Of a DNA stretch of 64,000 bases, positions 27,634-35,287 are shown in pieces (within the stretch, counting starts at the first letter, position 1; every line of letters starts with the position of its first letter). Location: NCBI RefSeq assembly GCF_900115775.1, contig NZ_FOXS01000003.1, positions 124,001-188,000 of the forward strand, read 5' to 3'. The position numbers and the translations under genes are program-made. The notes below the pieces were generated by a model, which worked only from the letters and a program-made list of their open reading frames with translations, was not told the origin of the DNA and searched no databases. The stretch comes from Hymenobacter arizonensis (GTDB lineage: Bacteria; Bacteroidota; Bacteroidia; Cytophagales; Hymenobacteraceae).

Positions 27634-28416
27634 TTATTTCTTTATTCGATTGATGTATCCAGACCATACCCAGCCCTGGAGCGAGTCCGTGGAGACTTGG
27701 TACCAAGCGGCTTTTCGCAATCCTAAGCTTTCCACAGGCCCATGGTCGGATACTACTTTCAGATAGGTGTAAACCGGTAAGCTGGCCAAGGCCTTGCTCG
27801 TGCTTTGGGGCTTCTCGCGCAAGAAAATTCCTTTCTCGGCGGCTACGTACGCATCTGTTCCCGGCGGTCGGAAGTAGTGCAGTTTCTTGGGGCCAAAAAA
27901 CAGGTAGAGGGCCAAGCCGAGGTTGATCATCCCCCAAGCGATTTTGTATCGCTTCCATCTTCTGGCCTTTGCGGACAGCGACTCTTTCCGCCGCTGCGGT
28001 TTGCGCACGGGCGCCGGGGTGGTTACGGGCGTGGTAACGACGGGTGCTGGTTTGGTGGCCGCGGCCCGTTGTTGCCAAAGCGCTTCTTCCTGAGACTTCA
28101 AGCGCTGAGCGGTTAATTCTTGTTCCCGTTGTTTGCGTTGCAATTCCTCCCGCTCCCGACGTAGCCTGGCCTGCTCGCTCGCTACCCGGGCTTGCTGTTG
28201 CGCAAAGCTATTTAGCTTGGCATTGTAGGCGCCTCGTTTGGTGTGGTCAAGCAAAACTTCCTGGGCCTCGTTGATTTGCTTGAACATCTCCTCGAAGTAG
28301 GCATCGCCCTCATTTTTGTCGGGGTGAAACTTGATGGAGAGCCGCCGGTAGGCTTGTTTTATTTCCGCTTCGGAGGCCGTTGGAGACACCCCCAGTAAAT
28401 CGTAATAGTTCTTCAT
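27634..28416 (-). CDS. Membrane J-domain protein with C-terminal SH3 domain
   Basis: 260 residues. Residues 1-65 are a DnaJ J-domain with the HPD triad at 31-33 (IKFHPDKNE), able to stimulate an Hsp70 ATPase. A charged coiled coil follows ([15 protein letters not shown] type, about 75-130), then a Pro-rich linker, one transmembrane helix ([15 protein letters not shown], about 175-190) and an SH3-type domain ([32 protein letters not shown]). It should place a chaperone-recruiting domain on one side of the membrane and the SH3 domain on the other. It abuts the zinc-ribbon gene with no gap and is followed by the PLD gene. Confidence 0.88.
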   Translation of the reverse strand: MKNYYDLLGVSPTASEAEIKQAYRRLSIKFHPDKNEGDAYFEEMFKQINEAQEVLLDHTKRGAYNAKLNSFAQQQARVASEQARLRREREELQRKQREQELTAQRLKSQEEALWQQRAAATKPAPVVTTPVTTPAPVRKPQRRKESLSAKARRWKRYKIAWGMINLGLALYLFFGPKKLHYFRPPGTDAYVAAEKGIFLREKPQSTSKALASLPVYTYLKVVSDHGPVESLGLRKAAWYQVSTDSLQGWVWSGYINRIKK

Positions 28417-28668
28417 TTAGCGAGCGAAAATGCAGAACACGAGGAAGCCCGCTAGCAGGATTAAGCCGGCTACACTTAGCCGGTGCTTGCTAATTTGTTG
28501 GCGCCAATACGAGGTGTCCACCTCCTTGGCGCACGGCCCGCAAACCGAGCGCATGCTGTAACTGTAGCGGGAGCTGGTGCTGCGGCTGCCGTAATATTTT
28601 GAGTGACCGGTCTGAACTTCACGGCGCTCACTTGCGCCTGCGGCACCACAGTAGTGGCATGCTGCCAT
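28417..28668 (-). CDS. Small zinc-ribbon membrane protein
   Basis: 83 residues: a four-cysteine zinc-binding site (CHYCG near the N-terminus and CGPC at about 43-46) around a Ser/Tyr-rich loop, then a single C-terminal transmembrane helix (LSVAGLILLAGFLVFCIFA). Its stop directly precedes the ATG of the J-domain gene, so the two are surely cotranscribed. Orientation and partner are unknown; it may assist the J-domain protein at the membrane. Confidence 0.75.
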   Translation of the reverse strand: MAACHYCGAAGASERREVQTGHSKYYGSRSTSSRYSYSMRSVCGPCAKEVDTSYWRQQISKHRLSVAGLILLAGFLVFCIFAR

Positions 28669-28987
28669 TTCTATAATTTGTAAAAATGTTTAGGTAAGTA
28701 GCAATTCGCTTAACTGCTAGTACTATTAAAAGAATGATATAAGTGATTATGTCTTTAGGGCATCTAATGTAATTGATTTTTCAACCTCGTAAAAGAAATG
28801 TTGAGCTATTTGCCCGCAATAGGGCTTTTCAGCCTTAAAACACTACTGGCGGTACACCTTGCTGTGGTCTTAGCCGAGTCCTCAAGCTTTTAGCCAGGCA
28901 ACATCTTAGGTGCGCTTGGAACCGAGAAGGGTTAGGGCTAGTTCGGGGGATCTCAGGGCCTTCTCCCAGCACAGTCCCTTTGCCGTG
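28669..28987. other. Intergenic gap between divergent clusters
   Basis: AT-richer stretch between the divergent zinc-ribbon gene and Nudix copy B. It should hold both promoters. I see no gene, strong hairpin or repeat apart from the shared element at 28988-29001. Confidence 0.4.
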
Positions 28988-29001
28988 CACTAGCTTCGCT
29001 G
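28988..29001 (+). promoter_or_regulatory. 14-base element shared upstream of both Nudix genes (copy B)
   Basis: CACTAGCTTCGCTG, identical to 11807-11820, lies 20 bases before the Nudix ATG. The flanking DNA on its left is unrelated to copy A. Confidence 0.4.
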
Positions 29002-29021
29002 CCTAGTTACGGTCTGCCTTT

Positions 29022-29414
29022 ATGAAAAAACACCACGAAGTAGTTGCCGCCATTATTCAGCGCGGCGATGAGATTCTGTGCCTCCAGCGGGGGGCTAGTA
29101 AATACGACTACATCGGCTATAAGTGGGAATTTCCGGGCGGCAAAGTCGAGGCCGGGGAAACACAGGAGCAGGCGCTGGTCCGGGAAATCAAAGAGGAGCT
29201 AGCGCTCGATATTCAGGTGGAGGGACCCCTGCTCACCGTCGAGCACGAGTACCCCGATTTTATCATTACCATGCACGGGCTGCATTGCACGACGCTAAAT
29301 TCAGAATTAGTGCTGCACGAACACCAGGCGTATAAATGGCTGCGGGCCGAAGAATTGTCTACCCTGGACTGGGCAGCGGCCGATGTGCCCCTGGTGGAGA
29401 AGCTACAAGCATGA
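29022..29414 (+). CDS. Nudix hydrolase, MutT-like (module copy B)
   Basis: 130 residues, the same length as copy A and very close to it. The Nudix box is complete in the same positions (GGKVEAGET, REIKEEL) with Ala again replacing the Gly after the Glu pair, so this change is shared by both paralogues. It overlaps the helicase ATG by four bases. It heads a four-gene same-strand run that continues with the PLD-helicase, a GIY-YIG protein and a protein of unknown fold. Confidence 0.9.
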   Translation: MKKHHEVVAAIIQRGDEILCLQRGASKYDYIGYKWEFPGGKVEAGETQEQALVREIKEELALDIQVEGPLLTVEHEYPDFIITMHGLHCTTLNSELVLHEHQAYKWLRAEELSTLDWAAADVPLVEKLQA

Positions 29415-32233
29415 ATGTAGACCTTTTAGCAGCGGGCTTGCACCGCGGCTTTCTCGAGGCGGCTACCCCCGCCGAGGACCAATTCGTGCCCCAACTCGTG
29501 CGCAACGACAAGGCGCAGGGCAAGACCGTGCTCAGCGTGGTGCACCGCCAGCTAAATGCCTGCTCTGAGTTTTGGTTTTCGGTAGCCTTCGCCACCAAGA
29601 GCGGTATCGCCGCCCTGCTCCACGTGCTGCAGGAGCTCGAGCAACGGCAAGTCCGCGGGCGGGTGCTGGTCTCGCAGTACCAGAACTTCACCCAGCCCGA
29701 AGCGCTGCGGGCTCTGCGGCAGTTTGCCAACATCGAGCTGCGGATGGCCACCACGGGTAACTTCCACGCCAAGGGGTATCTATTCAACCAAGGTGACGGC
29801 TATAACCTGCTCATTGGCAGCAGCAACTTGACCGCGGGGGCGCTGCGGGTCAACAAAGAGTGGAATTTGCTTGTGGCCGGTTTAAACGCGGGCGAGCTCA
29901 TTGGCGACGTGCGGGCCACGTTCGCTCAGGAGTTTGCCGCCGGGGTAGCCGTGGACGAGGCCTTTATCCTGGCTTACGAGCAGGTGTACCAAGCGCAGGC
30001 CCGATTGCTGAGTAAGGCTAAGAGTTTGGTGGAATTACATGCTGTAATTTCCCCCAACGCCATGCAAGTCGAGGCCTTGGCGGGCATTGCCCAGCTGCGC
30101 GCGGCCGGCGAGCGCAAGGGGCTGCTGATTTCCGCAACTGGCACCGGCAAAACGTACCTCTCGGCCTTCGACGCCCGGCAGGTAATGCCCCGGCGCTTGT
30201 TGTTTGTGGTGCACCGCGCCACGATTGCCAAAGCGGCCCTGCGCACCTTCCAGCGCGTGTTTGGCAGCAGTAGAACAATGGGGATTTATTCGGGGGAGAG
30301 AAAGGAGACTGACGCCGACTTTCTGTTTTGCACGATCCAGACCTTGTCGCAGGACAAGCATCTGGCGTTGTTCCCGCCAACCTACTTCGATTACATCGTC
30401 GTTGACGAAACGCATCGTTCCGGGGCGGCCGGGTATAAGCGCTTACTCGCCCATTGCACCCCGGCGTTTCTGCTCGGCATGACGGCCACGCCGGAGCGCA
30501 CGGACGGCTACGACATCTTCCAGCAGTTTGATCACAACATTGCCTACGAGATTTGCCTGCAGCGGGCCCTGGAAGAAGACATGCTCTGCCCGTTCCAGTA
30601 CTTTGGCGTCACCGACGTGACCGTGGCCGGCCAGGTAGTAGAGCAGGAAGCGGGGTTTAATCAGCTACTGGCTCAGGAACGGGTAAGCCATATCCTGGAC
30701 CGGGCCGCGTTTTACGGCTGTGACTCCGGACAAGTGCGAGGACTCGTCTTCTGCCGCTCGGTGGAGGAAAGCCAGGCGTTGAGCGAAGCCTTCAACCAAA
30801 CCGGGCTACGCACCCTAGCGTTGCACGGCGGCAGTAGCGAAGAAACCCGGGCGGCGGCCATTGCCCAGCTCGAAAGCGATGATCCGGCCACGCGCCTGCA
30901 TTACGTGTTCACGGTGGACATCTTCAACGAGGGCATTGACATCCCGCGCCTGAACCAGGTGATTTTGCTGCGGCCCACCCAATCGGCCATCGTGTTTGTG
31001 CAGCAACTCGGGCGGGGCCTGCGCAAGGCGGCCGGCAAGGAGTATTTGACCGTCATCGATTTTATCGGCAACTACGCCTCGAGCTACCTGATTCCCATCG
31101 CCCTGTTTGGTGATACCTCTTACAACAAGGACAACCTGCGCAAGCTGCTGGCCGCGGGGAGCAGTTTGCTGCCGGGCGCCTCGACCATCAACTTTGATCG
31201 CATCGCCCAGGAGCGGATTTACGCGGCCATCGACGAGGCCAAATTAGATGGGAGAAAGGAGCTAGTCCGGGACTACAAGCTGCTCCGGTTCAAGCTCGGG
31301 CGTCCGCCCTGGATGGGGGATTTCGTCGCGCACGGGGGACGGGACCCTTTCCAGTACGTGGAAGCCTGGGGGAGCTACTACGCGTTCGTTGCGGGCCAGG
31401 AGAATCTGGAGAAGTTGAGTTCTGCCCAGGCGGAGCTGTTAGCGCTCATCTCCCTGCACCTGGCTAACGCCAAGCGCATCGAGGAGGTGGAGATGCTGGG
31501 CTTGTTGTTGCGGCAAGAGGTGAGCTATGCGCAAGTAAGAGAGCATATATTGGCTACTTACGGGCTGGAGTTGTCCCCGCCAACTTACCGGTCTTGCCTT
31601 CGCAACCTCAATTTTGAGTTTGTGGGCACCCCCCGGCCCGTGGTGGAAGGAGATGACGAGCTTCGGCTCACGGCCTCGTGTGCGGCTATGTTGAAGAATA
31701 GCGTGTTTCGTAAGTTTTTGGAAGATGCGCTGCAGTTTGCCCGCACTCGCTACCAGGAGTTTCGCGCGCAGAGCGGGCTAGTTTGTGGGTTTTTCCTATA
31801 TCAAAAATACTCGCGGCGCGACGTCTGCCGCATCCTAAACTGGGACAAGGACGAAAGCTCGACCGTGTATGGCTACAAGCTCAAAGAGGGGGCCCTTCCC
31901 TTATTTGTCAACTACCACAAGGAGGCGGATATTGCGTCGAGCACGGCCTACGAGGACGGGTTTGTATCGCCGCATATTTTCGATTGGATGTCCAAGACGC
32001 GGCGGAAGCTGACGAGTCCCGAGATCGTGGCCCTGCGCGAAGTGCCGGAGTTATTCATCCCTTTGTTTGTGAAGAAGCACAACGGGGAGGGCGGGGATTT
32101 CTACTTTATGGGCGAGGTGCGGCCGGAGGAATTTGTCGAGACCACGTTGCATGGGCTGCCGGTGGTCAAGGTGCGGTTTGCAATGCGGGTGCCGGTGGAG
32201 GAGGGGATGTATGGGTATTTGACGGGAGGGTAG
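29411..32233 (+). CDS. PLD-nuclease / SF2 helicase / DUF3427 protein (copy B)
   Basis: 940 residues with the same layout as copy A: PLD half-site (FHAKGYLF, GSSNLT), Walker A SATGTGKT, DETH box, TAT, QLGRGLRK and the DUF3427 region. The ATG at 29411 is chosen because it gives the same four-base overlap and the same N-terminus as copy A; the open frame extends upstream inside the Nudix gene. In the first 85 residues only four differ from copy A. Between about residues 664 and 795 the two diverge widely, then resemble each other again from FFLYQKYSRRDVCR to the end. Likely a nucleic-acid-translocating nuclease of a defence module; not shown experimentally. Confidence 0.9.
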   Translation: MNVDLLAAGLHRGFLEAATPAEDQFVPQLVRNDKAQGKTVLSVVHRQLNACSEFWFSVAFATKSGIAALLHVLQELEQRQVRGRVLVSQYQNFTQPEALRALRQFANIELRMATTGNFHAKGYLFNQGDGYNLLIGSSNLTAGALRVNKEWNLLVAGLNAGELIGDVRATFAQEFAAGVAVDEAFILAYEQVYQAQARLLSKAKSLVELHAVISPNAMQVEALAGIAQLRAAGERKGLLISATGTGKTYLSAFDARQVMPRRLLFVVHRATIAKAALRTFQRVFGSSRTMGIYSGERKETDADFLFCTIQTLSQDKHLALFPPTYFDYIVVDETHRSGAAGYKRLLAHCTPAFLLGMTATPERTDGYDIFQQFDHNIAYEICLQRALEEDMLCPFQYFGVTDVTVAGQVVEQEAGFNQLLAQERVSHILDRAAFYGCDSGQVRGLVFCRSVEESQALSEAFNQTGLRTLALHGGSSEETRAAAIAQLESDDPATRLHYVFTVDIFNEGIDIPRLNQVILLRPTQSAIVFVQQLGRGLRKAAGKEYLTVIDFIGNYASSYLIPIALFGDTSYNKDNLRKLLAAGSSLLPGASTINFDRIAQERIYAAIDEAKLDGRKELVRDYKLLRFKLGRPPWMGDFVAHGGRDPFQYVEAWGSYYAFVAGQENLEKLSSAQAELLALISLHLANAKRIEEVEMLGLLLRQEVSYAQVREHILATYGLELSPPTYRSCLRNLNFEFVGTPRPVVEGDDELRLTASCAAMLKNSVFRKFLEDALQFARTRYQEFRAQSGLVCGFFLYQKYSRRDVCRILNWDKDESSTVYGYKLKEGALPLFVNYHKEADIASSTAYEDGFVSPHIFDWMSKTRRKLTSPEIVALREVPELFIPLFVKKHNGEGGDFYFMGEVRPEEFVETTLHGLPVVKVRFAMRVPVEEGMYGYLTGG

Positions 32234-32295
32234 GAAAAATATGAGTTAACGGCTCATTAGAAACTTAGATTTCTAGCTCTTAAAATCTAAACTGC

Positions 32296-32871
32296 ATGAC
32301 CTCGTCTCTCGATTTATTTTGCCCCGATACAGGCACCGACGTGTTTGACTTGTCTCCGTATGACAATGAGAATGCTCCAGTTGTAACCCATCGCTCCACT
32401 GGCGCGAAATCGGGTTTTAAAGGCACTCGGGCATCCTCCCAAGGGTACAAGATCTACGTGGTCGTCAACGCTGCCGGGGTGCATTACGTGGGGTGTACCT
32501 GCACTCGCATGAGCAGCCGGCTGAATCTGGGGCATATGCGCCATTTGGAAGGTAAAAACGGCTACCATGGTTACAAATGGCTTGGCGAAACAGGACTTCA
32601 ACTCTATGTCTTCTATTTAAGGGGCCTTGCGCATCCAAGCAAAGACGAGCAGGTAACCTTGTTTAACAAGCAAGTAGCCGAGCGCATCGAAGCTGAGTTG
32701 GTTTACGTCGTGCGGACTGCTACTGGGAAATGGCCCTTGAGCCAGCACGAGATCCACTTTCACAACTTGGATGCTCATACCGGCTTGGCCGAAAAGACGA
32801 CCGACACAGCACGTCAGCTTTATCAGCAGCTGCAGCTGCGCTGGCCATTGGTGGCGGAACACACTGCTTAA
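32296..32871 (+). CDS. GIY-YIG-like nuclease domain protein
   Basis: 191 residues. After a polar N-terminal ~50 residues comes GYKIYVVVNAAGVHYVGCT, the GIY...YIG pair in the form IYVV and YVGCT, followed by SSRLNLGHM with the expected Arg and a helix carrying RIEAELVYVVR with a candidate catalytic Glu. GIY-YIG enzymes cut DNA with one metal ion. It starts 62 bases after helicase copy B and ends 23 bases before the next gene, so it is likely part of that operon. Copy A lacks it. Moderate confidence in the fold, low in the target. Confidence 0.68.
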   Translation: MTSSLDLFCPDTGTDVFDLSPYDNENAPVVTHRSTGAKSGFKGTRASSQGYKIYVVVNAAGVHYVGCTCTRMSSRLNLGHMRHLEGKNGYHGYKWLGETGLQLYVFYLRGLAHPSKDEQVTLFNKQVAERIEAELVYVVRTATGKWPLSQHEIHFHNLDAHTGLAEKTTDTARQLYQQLQLRWPLVAEHTA

Positions 32872-32894
32872 ATATACCGTCATTCAATCTCCGA

Positions 32895-33725
32895 ATGCAT
32901 CCACTCATTACCACTTGGCAGCGCTTTTCGCCTACTCGTTTTCCGCGCCTACTTCCTGAAGACAAGCAATTGGCAAACCAACCAGGGCGGGCACTGATTT
33001 ATCGCAGCTATGAGAATTTTATCACAAGTGCCGACTTTGGTAATACGGACTGCACGCAGTTTCACTTAGGACTGTTGCCTCAGCCATTTATTGGGAATTT
33101 ATCTAAAGCATCCATATTTATCCTGATGCTTAACCCGGGCTTTTCTGTGGGGGATTACTATGCTTTACAGCATTCGTCGGCTTACGCGTCGGCTATTAAG
33201 CGAAATTTGTCGCAGCAGAACGAGTCGGACGATTTCCCTTTCTTCTTCTTGGACCCGCAGTTTGCTTGGACGGCAGGGGGGCAGTGGTGGCAAACCAAAC
33301 TGCACTCGATTGCTACTGAGCTCATGCGACTAAATGTGATCAAATTGCCAGAGGCGCTGCAGCACATTAGCCAGCATGTTGCTTGTTTAGAAATGTTTCC
33401 CTACCATTCCCGCAGCTTTAGCCCGCTAAAAATTGAGCTGGAGTCAAAAAAATTGGTTTGTCAGTACGTGAAAGAAGTGCTGGTCCCCCGGACGCAGCAA
33501 GGAGATGCCCTGCTTGTTGCCACGCGGCAAGCGGCAGCTTGGCCATTGCCACAGCGCTCCAACCGCAATATCATCACGTATAATGCCGGACAAGCTAGGG
33601 GTGCTCATTTAACCATGAATACACCGGGCGGTCAGGCAATTTTGGAGCGGTTGCAAAGAACATGGAAAGCCGAGCTATCAAGTAGCCGAAAGAGCGGAAA
33701 GGCGTTGCTGCCACACTCGGCCTAG
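32895..33725 (+). CDS. Hypothetical protein, possibly uracil-DNA-glycosylase-like
   Basis: 276 residues from the ATG at 32895, chosen because the longer upstream frame overlaps the GIY-YIG gene in another frame. Features seen: SKASIFILMLNPGFSVGDYY near residue 80, a tryptophan-rich segment (FAWTAGGQWWQTKL) and LEMFPYHSRSFSPLK near 175. The strand followed by NPG and a later Pro/His/Ser motif recall the uracil-DNA-glycosylase-like fold, a weak resemblance. The 3' end overlaps the convergent HNH gene by 48 bases. Composition is less G+C-rich than the backbone. Confidence 0.6.
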   Translation: MHPLITTWQRFSPTRFPRLLPEDKQLANQPGRALIYRSYENFITSADFGNTDCTQFHLGLLPQPFIGNLSKASIFILMLNPGFSVGDYYALQHSSAYASAIKRNLSQQNESDDFPFFFLDPQFAWTAGGQWWQTKLHSIATELMRLNVIKLPEALQHISQHVACLEMFPYHSRSFSPLKIELESKKLVCQYVKEVLVPRTQQGDALLVATRQAAAWPLPQRSNRNIITYNAGQARGAHLTMNTPGGQAILERLQRTWKAELSSSRKSGKALLPHSA

Positions 33726-34322
33726 TGCCTCAGCTACCGGTCGAAATTCATCCTCAGTGAATTCGTCGGTCTTGGCGTTGTTGCACCAGTAACAGCAGAT
33801 GGCTAGATTGTTTATTGTGTAGCCTAGGTGAGGTTCTCGGCAATCAATCTCAAAGGTGGAACCCCTAGTCCGTAAGCGCTTGGTCTGAATTTGTCTGGCG
33901 TCAATAAGGGTTTTGAACTGGGCATCGGTGATTTGACAATAGGCACAGGCAAGCTCCGAGTCCGAGATGAATAAGGCTTTGAATTGGGCGGAAGGAATGC
34001 CGAAGCGGCGGCTGTGAATATCCCGGTATTTCGCTTTGCTATCACCCAGGTTTTTCCACCAGCTTTTGATGTTCTCATCCAACGCTTGTACGGTGCTGGA
34101 ATTTCCAAAAGAGCTTGTTAGGCTTTTTGCCTGGTGCGATTCTAGGTAGCGAGCCCAGTCTTCCGGGGTGGCCTGGAACGTCTCGTATTCCCGCTCACTG
34201 ACCTGCGACAAATCCTGGTTAGACGAGCGTAGGAATTGAGCCGTGAGAAACAAGTCCATATGGCGGGCAAAACTGCGCCTGATAACGCTTTGGTAGCGGC
34301 TAGTAATTTCAGCGGAAGTCAT
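33678..34322 (-). CDS. HNH-type endonuclease
   Basis: About 214 residues from the ATG at 34322; the longer frame upstream adds 33 residues without family features. The N-terminal half is helical and unrecognised. The C-terminal half has a zinc-HNH layout: CAYC, then STFEIDCREPHLGYTINNLAI, then CCYWCNNAKTDEF, giving two CxxC knuckles and the NNL...C..CN..K signature. The usual catalytic His is not obvious (IDCRE occupies the place of the first strand), so activity needs testing. It lies after the WYL regulator and the GmrSD-like gene on the same strand. Confidence 0.72.
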   Translation of the reverse strand: MTSAEITSRYQSVIRRSFARHMDLFLTAQFLRSSNQDLSQVSEREYETFQATPEDWARYLESHQAKSLTSSFGNSSTVQALDENIKSWWKNLGDSKAKYRDIHSRRFGIPSAQFKALFISDSELACAYCQITDAQFKTLIDARQIQTKRLRTRGSTFEIDCREPHLGYTINNLAICCYWCNNAKTDEFTEDEFRPVAEALGRVWQQRLSALSAT

Positions 34323-34374
34323 GAATGGTAGAGGGTAAACAAGGTGGGTGAAGGTGGGTTGGATAGTGGTAAGA

Positions 34375-35280
34375 TTAATACAGGCTGCTGGCAGCGGCGT
34401 AGCTGTTGTGCAGCCACGCACGGAGTTCGGCGGGGGCTAGAACCTTTACTTCTTCACCCATCGATAAGAGTTCCATGCGCAGATCGTGGGTGTCAAAAAC
34501 GCGCAAGCCGATGCGCGTTTCCGTTACTGTTTGGCTGATTAATTGCTGCGAGCTGTGGAGGGGAAATGACTGCACGTAGCGGCCCTGGGTTGGGGTGAGG
34601 GACAGTACGATGTCTTGCGGTTCGCCTTCGTCGGGGCGGGTGATGCCAAAGGCGTGTTCGTAGTACGTGCCAGCCGCAAAGTCTGCGGGCTGGGTGCAGA
34701 GTTGGTTGCTCACGGATAAGTCGCTGATGCGGTCCAAGCCAAAGCAGCGCAATTGCTTGGTGTTAGCTTTAACGCCGACCATGTACCAGCGGCCTCGGAA
34801 CTCCTTTAGCAGCAGGGGGCCGATCACGCGTCGGGTCGGCTGGTCCTCCCAAAACTTGCAGTAGCTGAACGCCACGAGTTGCTTGGCCTGCAGCGCGCCG
34901 AGCAAGGGGCGTAGAAACTCTAGTCCTAACGGCCGGCGGGGCTCGAGTTGAACGTAGGGCGCGAGCGCCGCGGGCAGTTGCAAAAAAGCGTGCAGCTCCA
35001 TCGCATCAAGCAGGCGATCCTGGCCCGACAACAACGGCTCGCTGTGGTCAATGGCATAGCCGCGCTGGCGAGCATCGTAGTAAATGCTGATTCCAAAAAC
35101 TTCAGCAATGGCCTGCACGTCCCGCTCAAACGTGCGCTTGGAGTAGCTGCTAGTGACGTCACGCAAAGTGGTTTGCTCGAGCAAATACGCCTGCAACTCC
35201 GCAAACGAGCAAGGCCGTTTGAGTTGCTGCAGGCGCCTGATGAGCGCTAGCTGGCGTTGCAAGTGGGCGCGGGTGGTCAT
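34375..35280 (-). CDS. WYL-domain transcriptional regulator
   Basis: 301 residues from the ATG at 35280 (a longer in-frame start at 35325 would overlap the upstream gene). An N-terminal winged helix (RALIRRLQQL, SYSKRTFERDVQAIAEVF) is followed by the WYL domain with VAFSYCKFWEDQ, GPLLLKEFRGRWYMVG and FGLDRISDL, then a C-terminal wing. WYL proteins of this shape bind nucleotides or nucleic acids and often repress defence operons. It sits seven bases after the stop of the GmrSD-like gene, so it likely regulates this cassette. Confidence 0.88.
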   Translation of the reverse strand: MTTRAHLQRQLALIRRLQQLKRPCSFAELQAYLLEQTTLRDVTSSYSKRTFERDVQAIAEVFGISIYYDARQRGYAIDHSEPLLSGQDRLLDAMELHAFLQLPAALAPYVQLEPRRPLGLEFLRPLLGALQAKQLVAFSYCKFWEDQPTRRVIGPLLLKEFRGRWYMVGVKANTKQLRCFGLDRISDLSVSNQLCTQPADFAAGTYYEHAFGITRPDEGEPQDIVLSLTPTQGRYVQSFPLHSSQQLISQTVTETRIGLRVFDTHDLRMELLSMGEEVKVLAPAELRAWLHNSYAAASSLY

Positions 35281-35287
35281 GCCCTCT

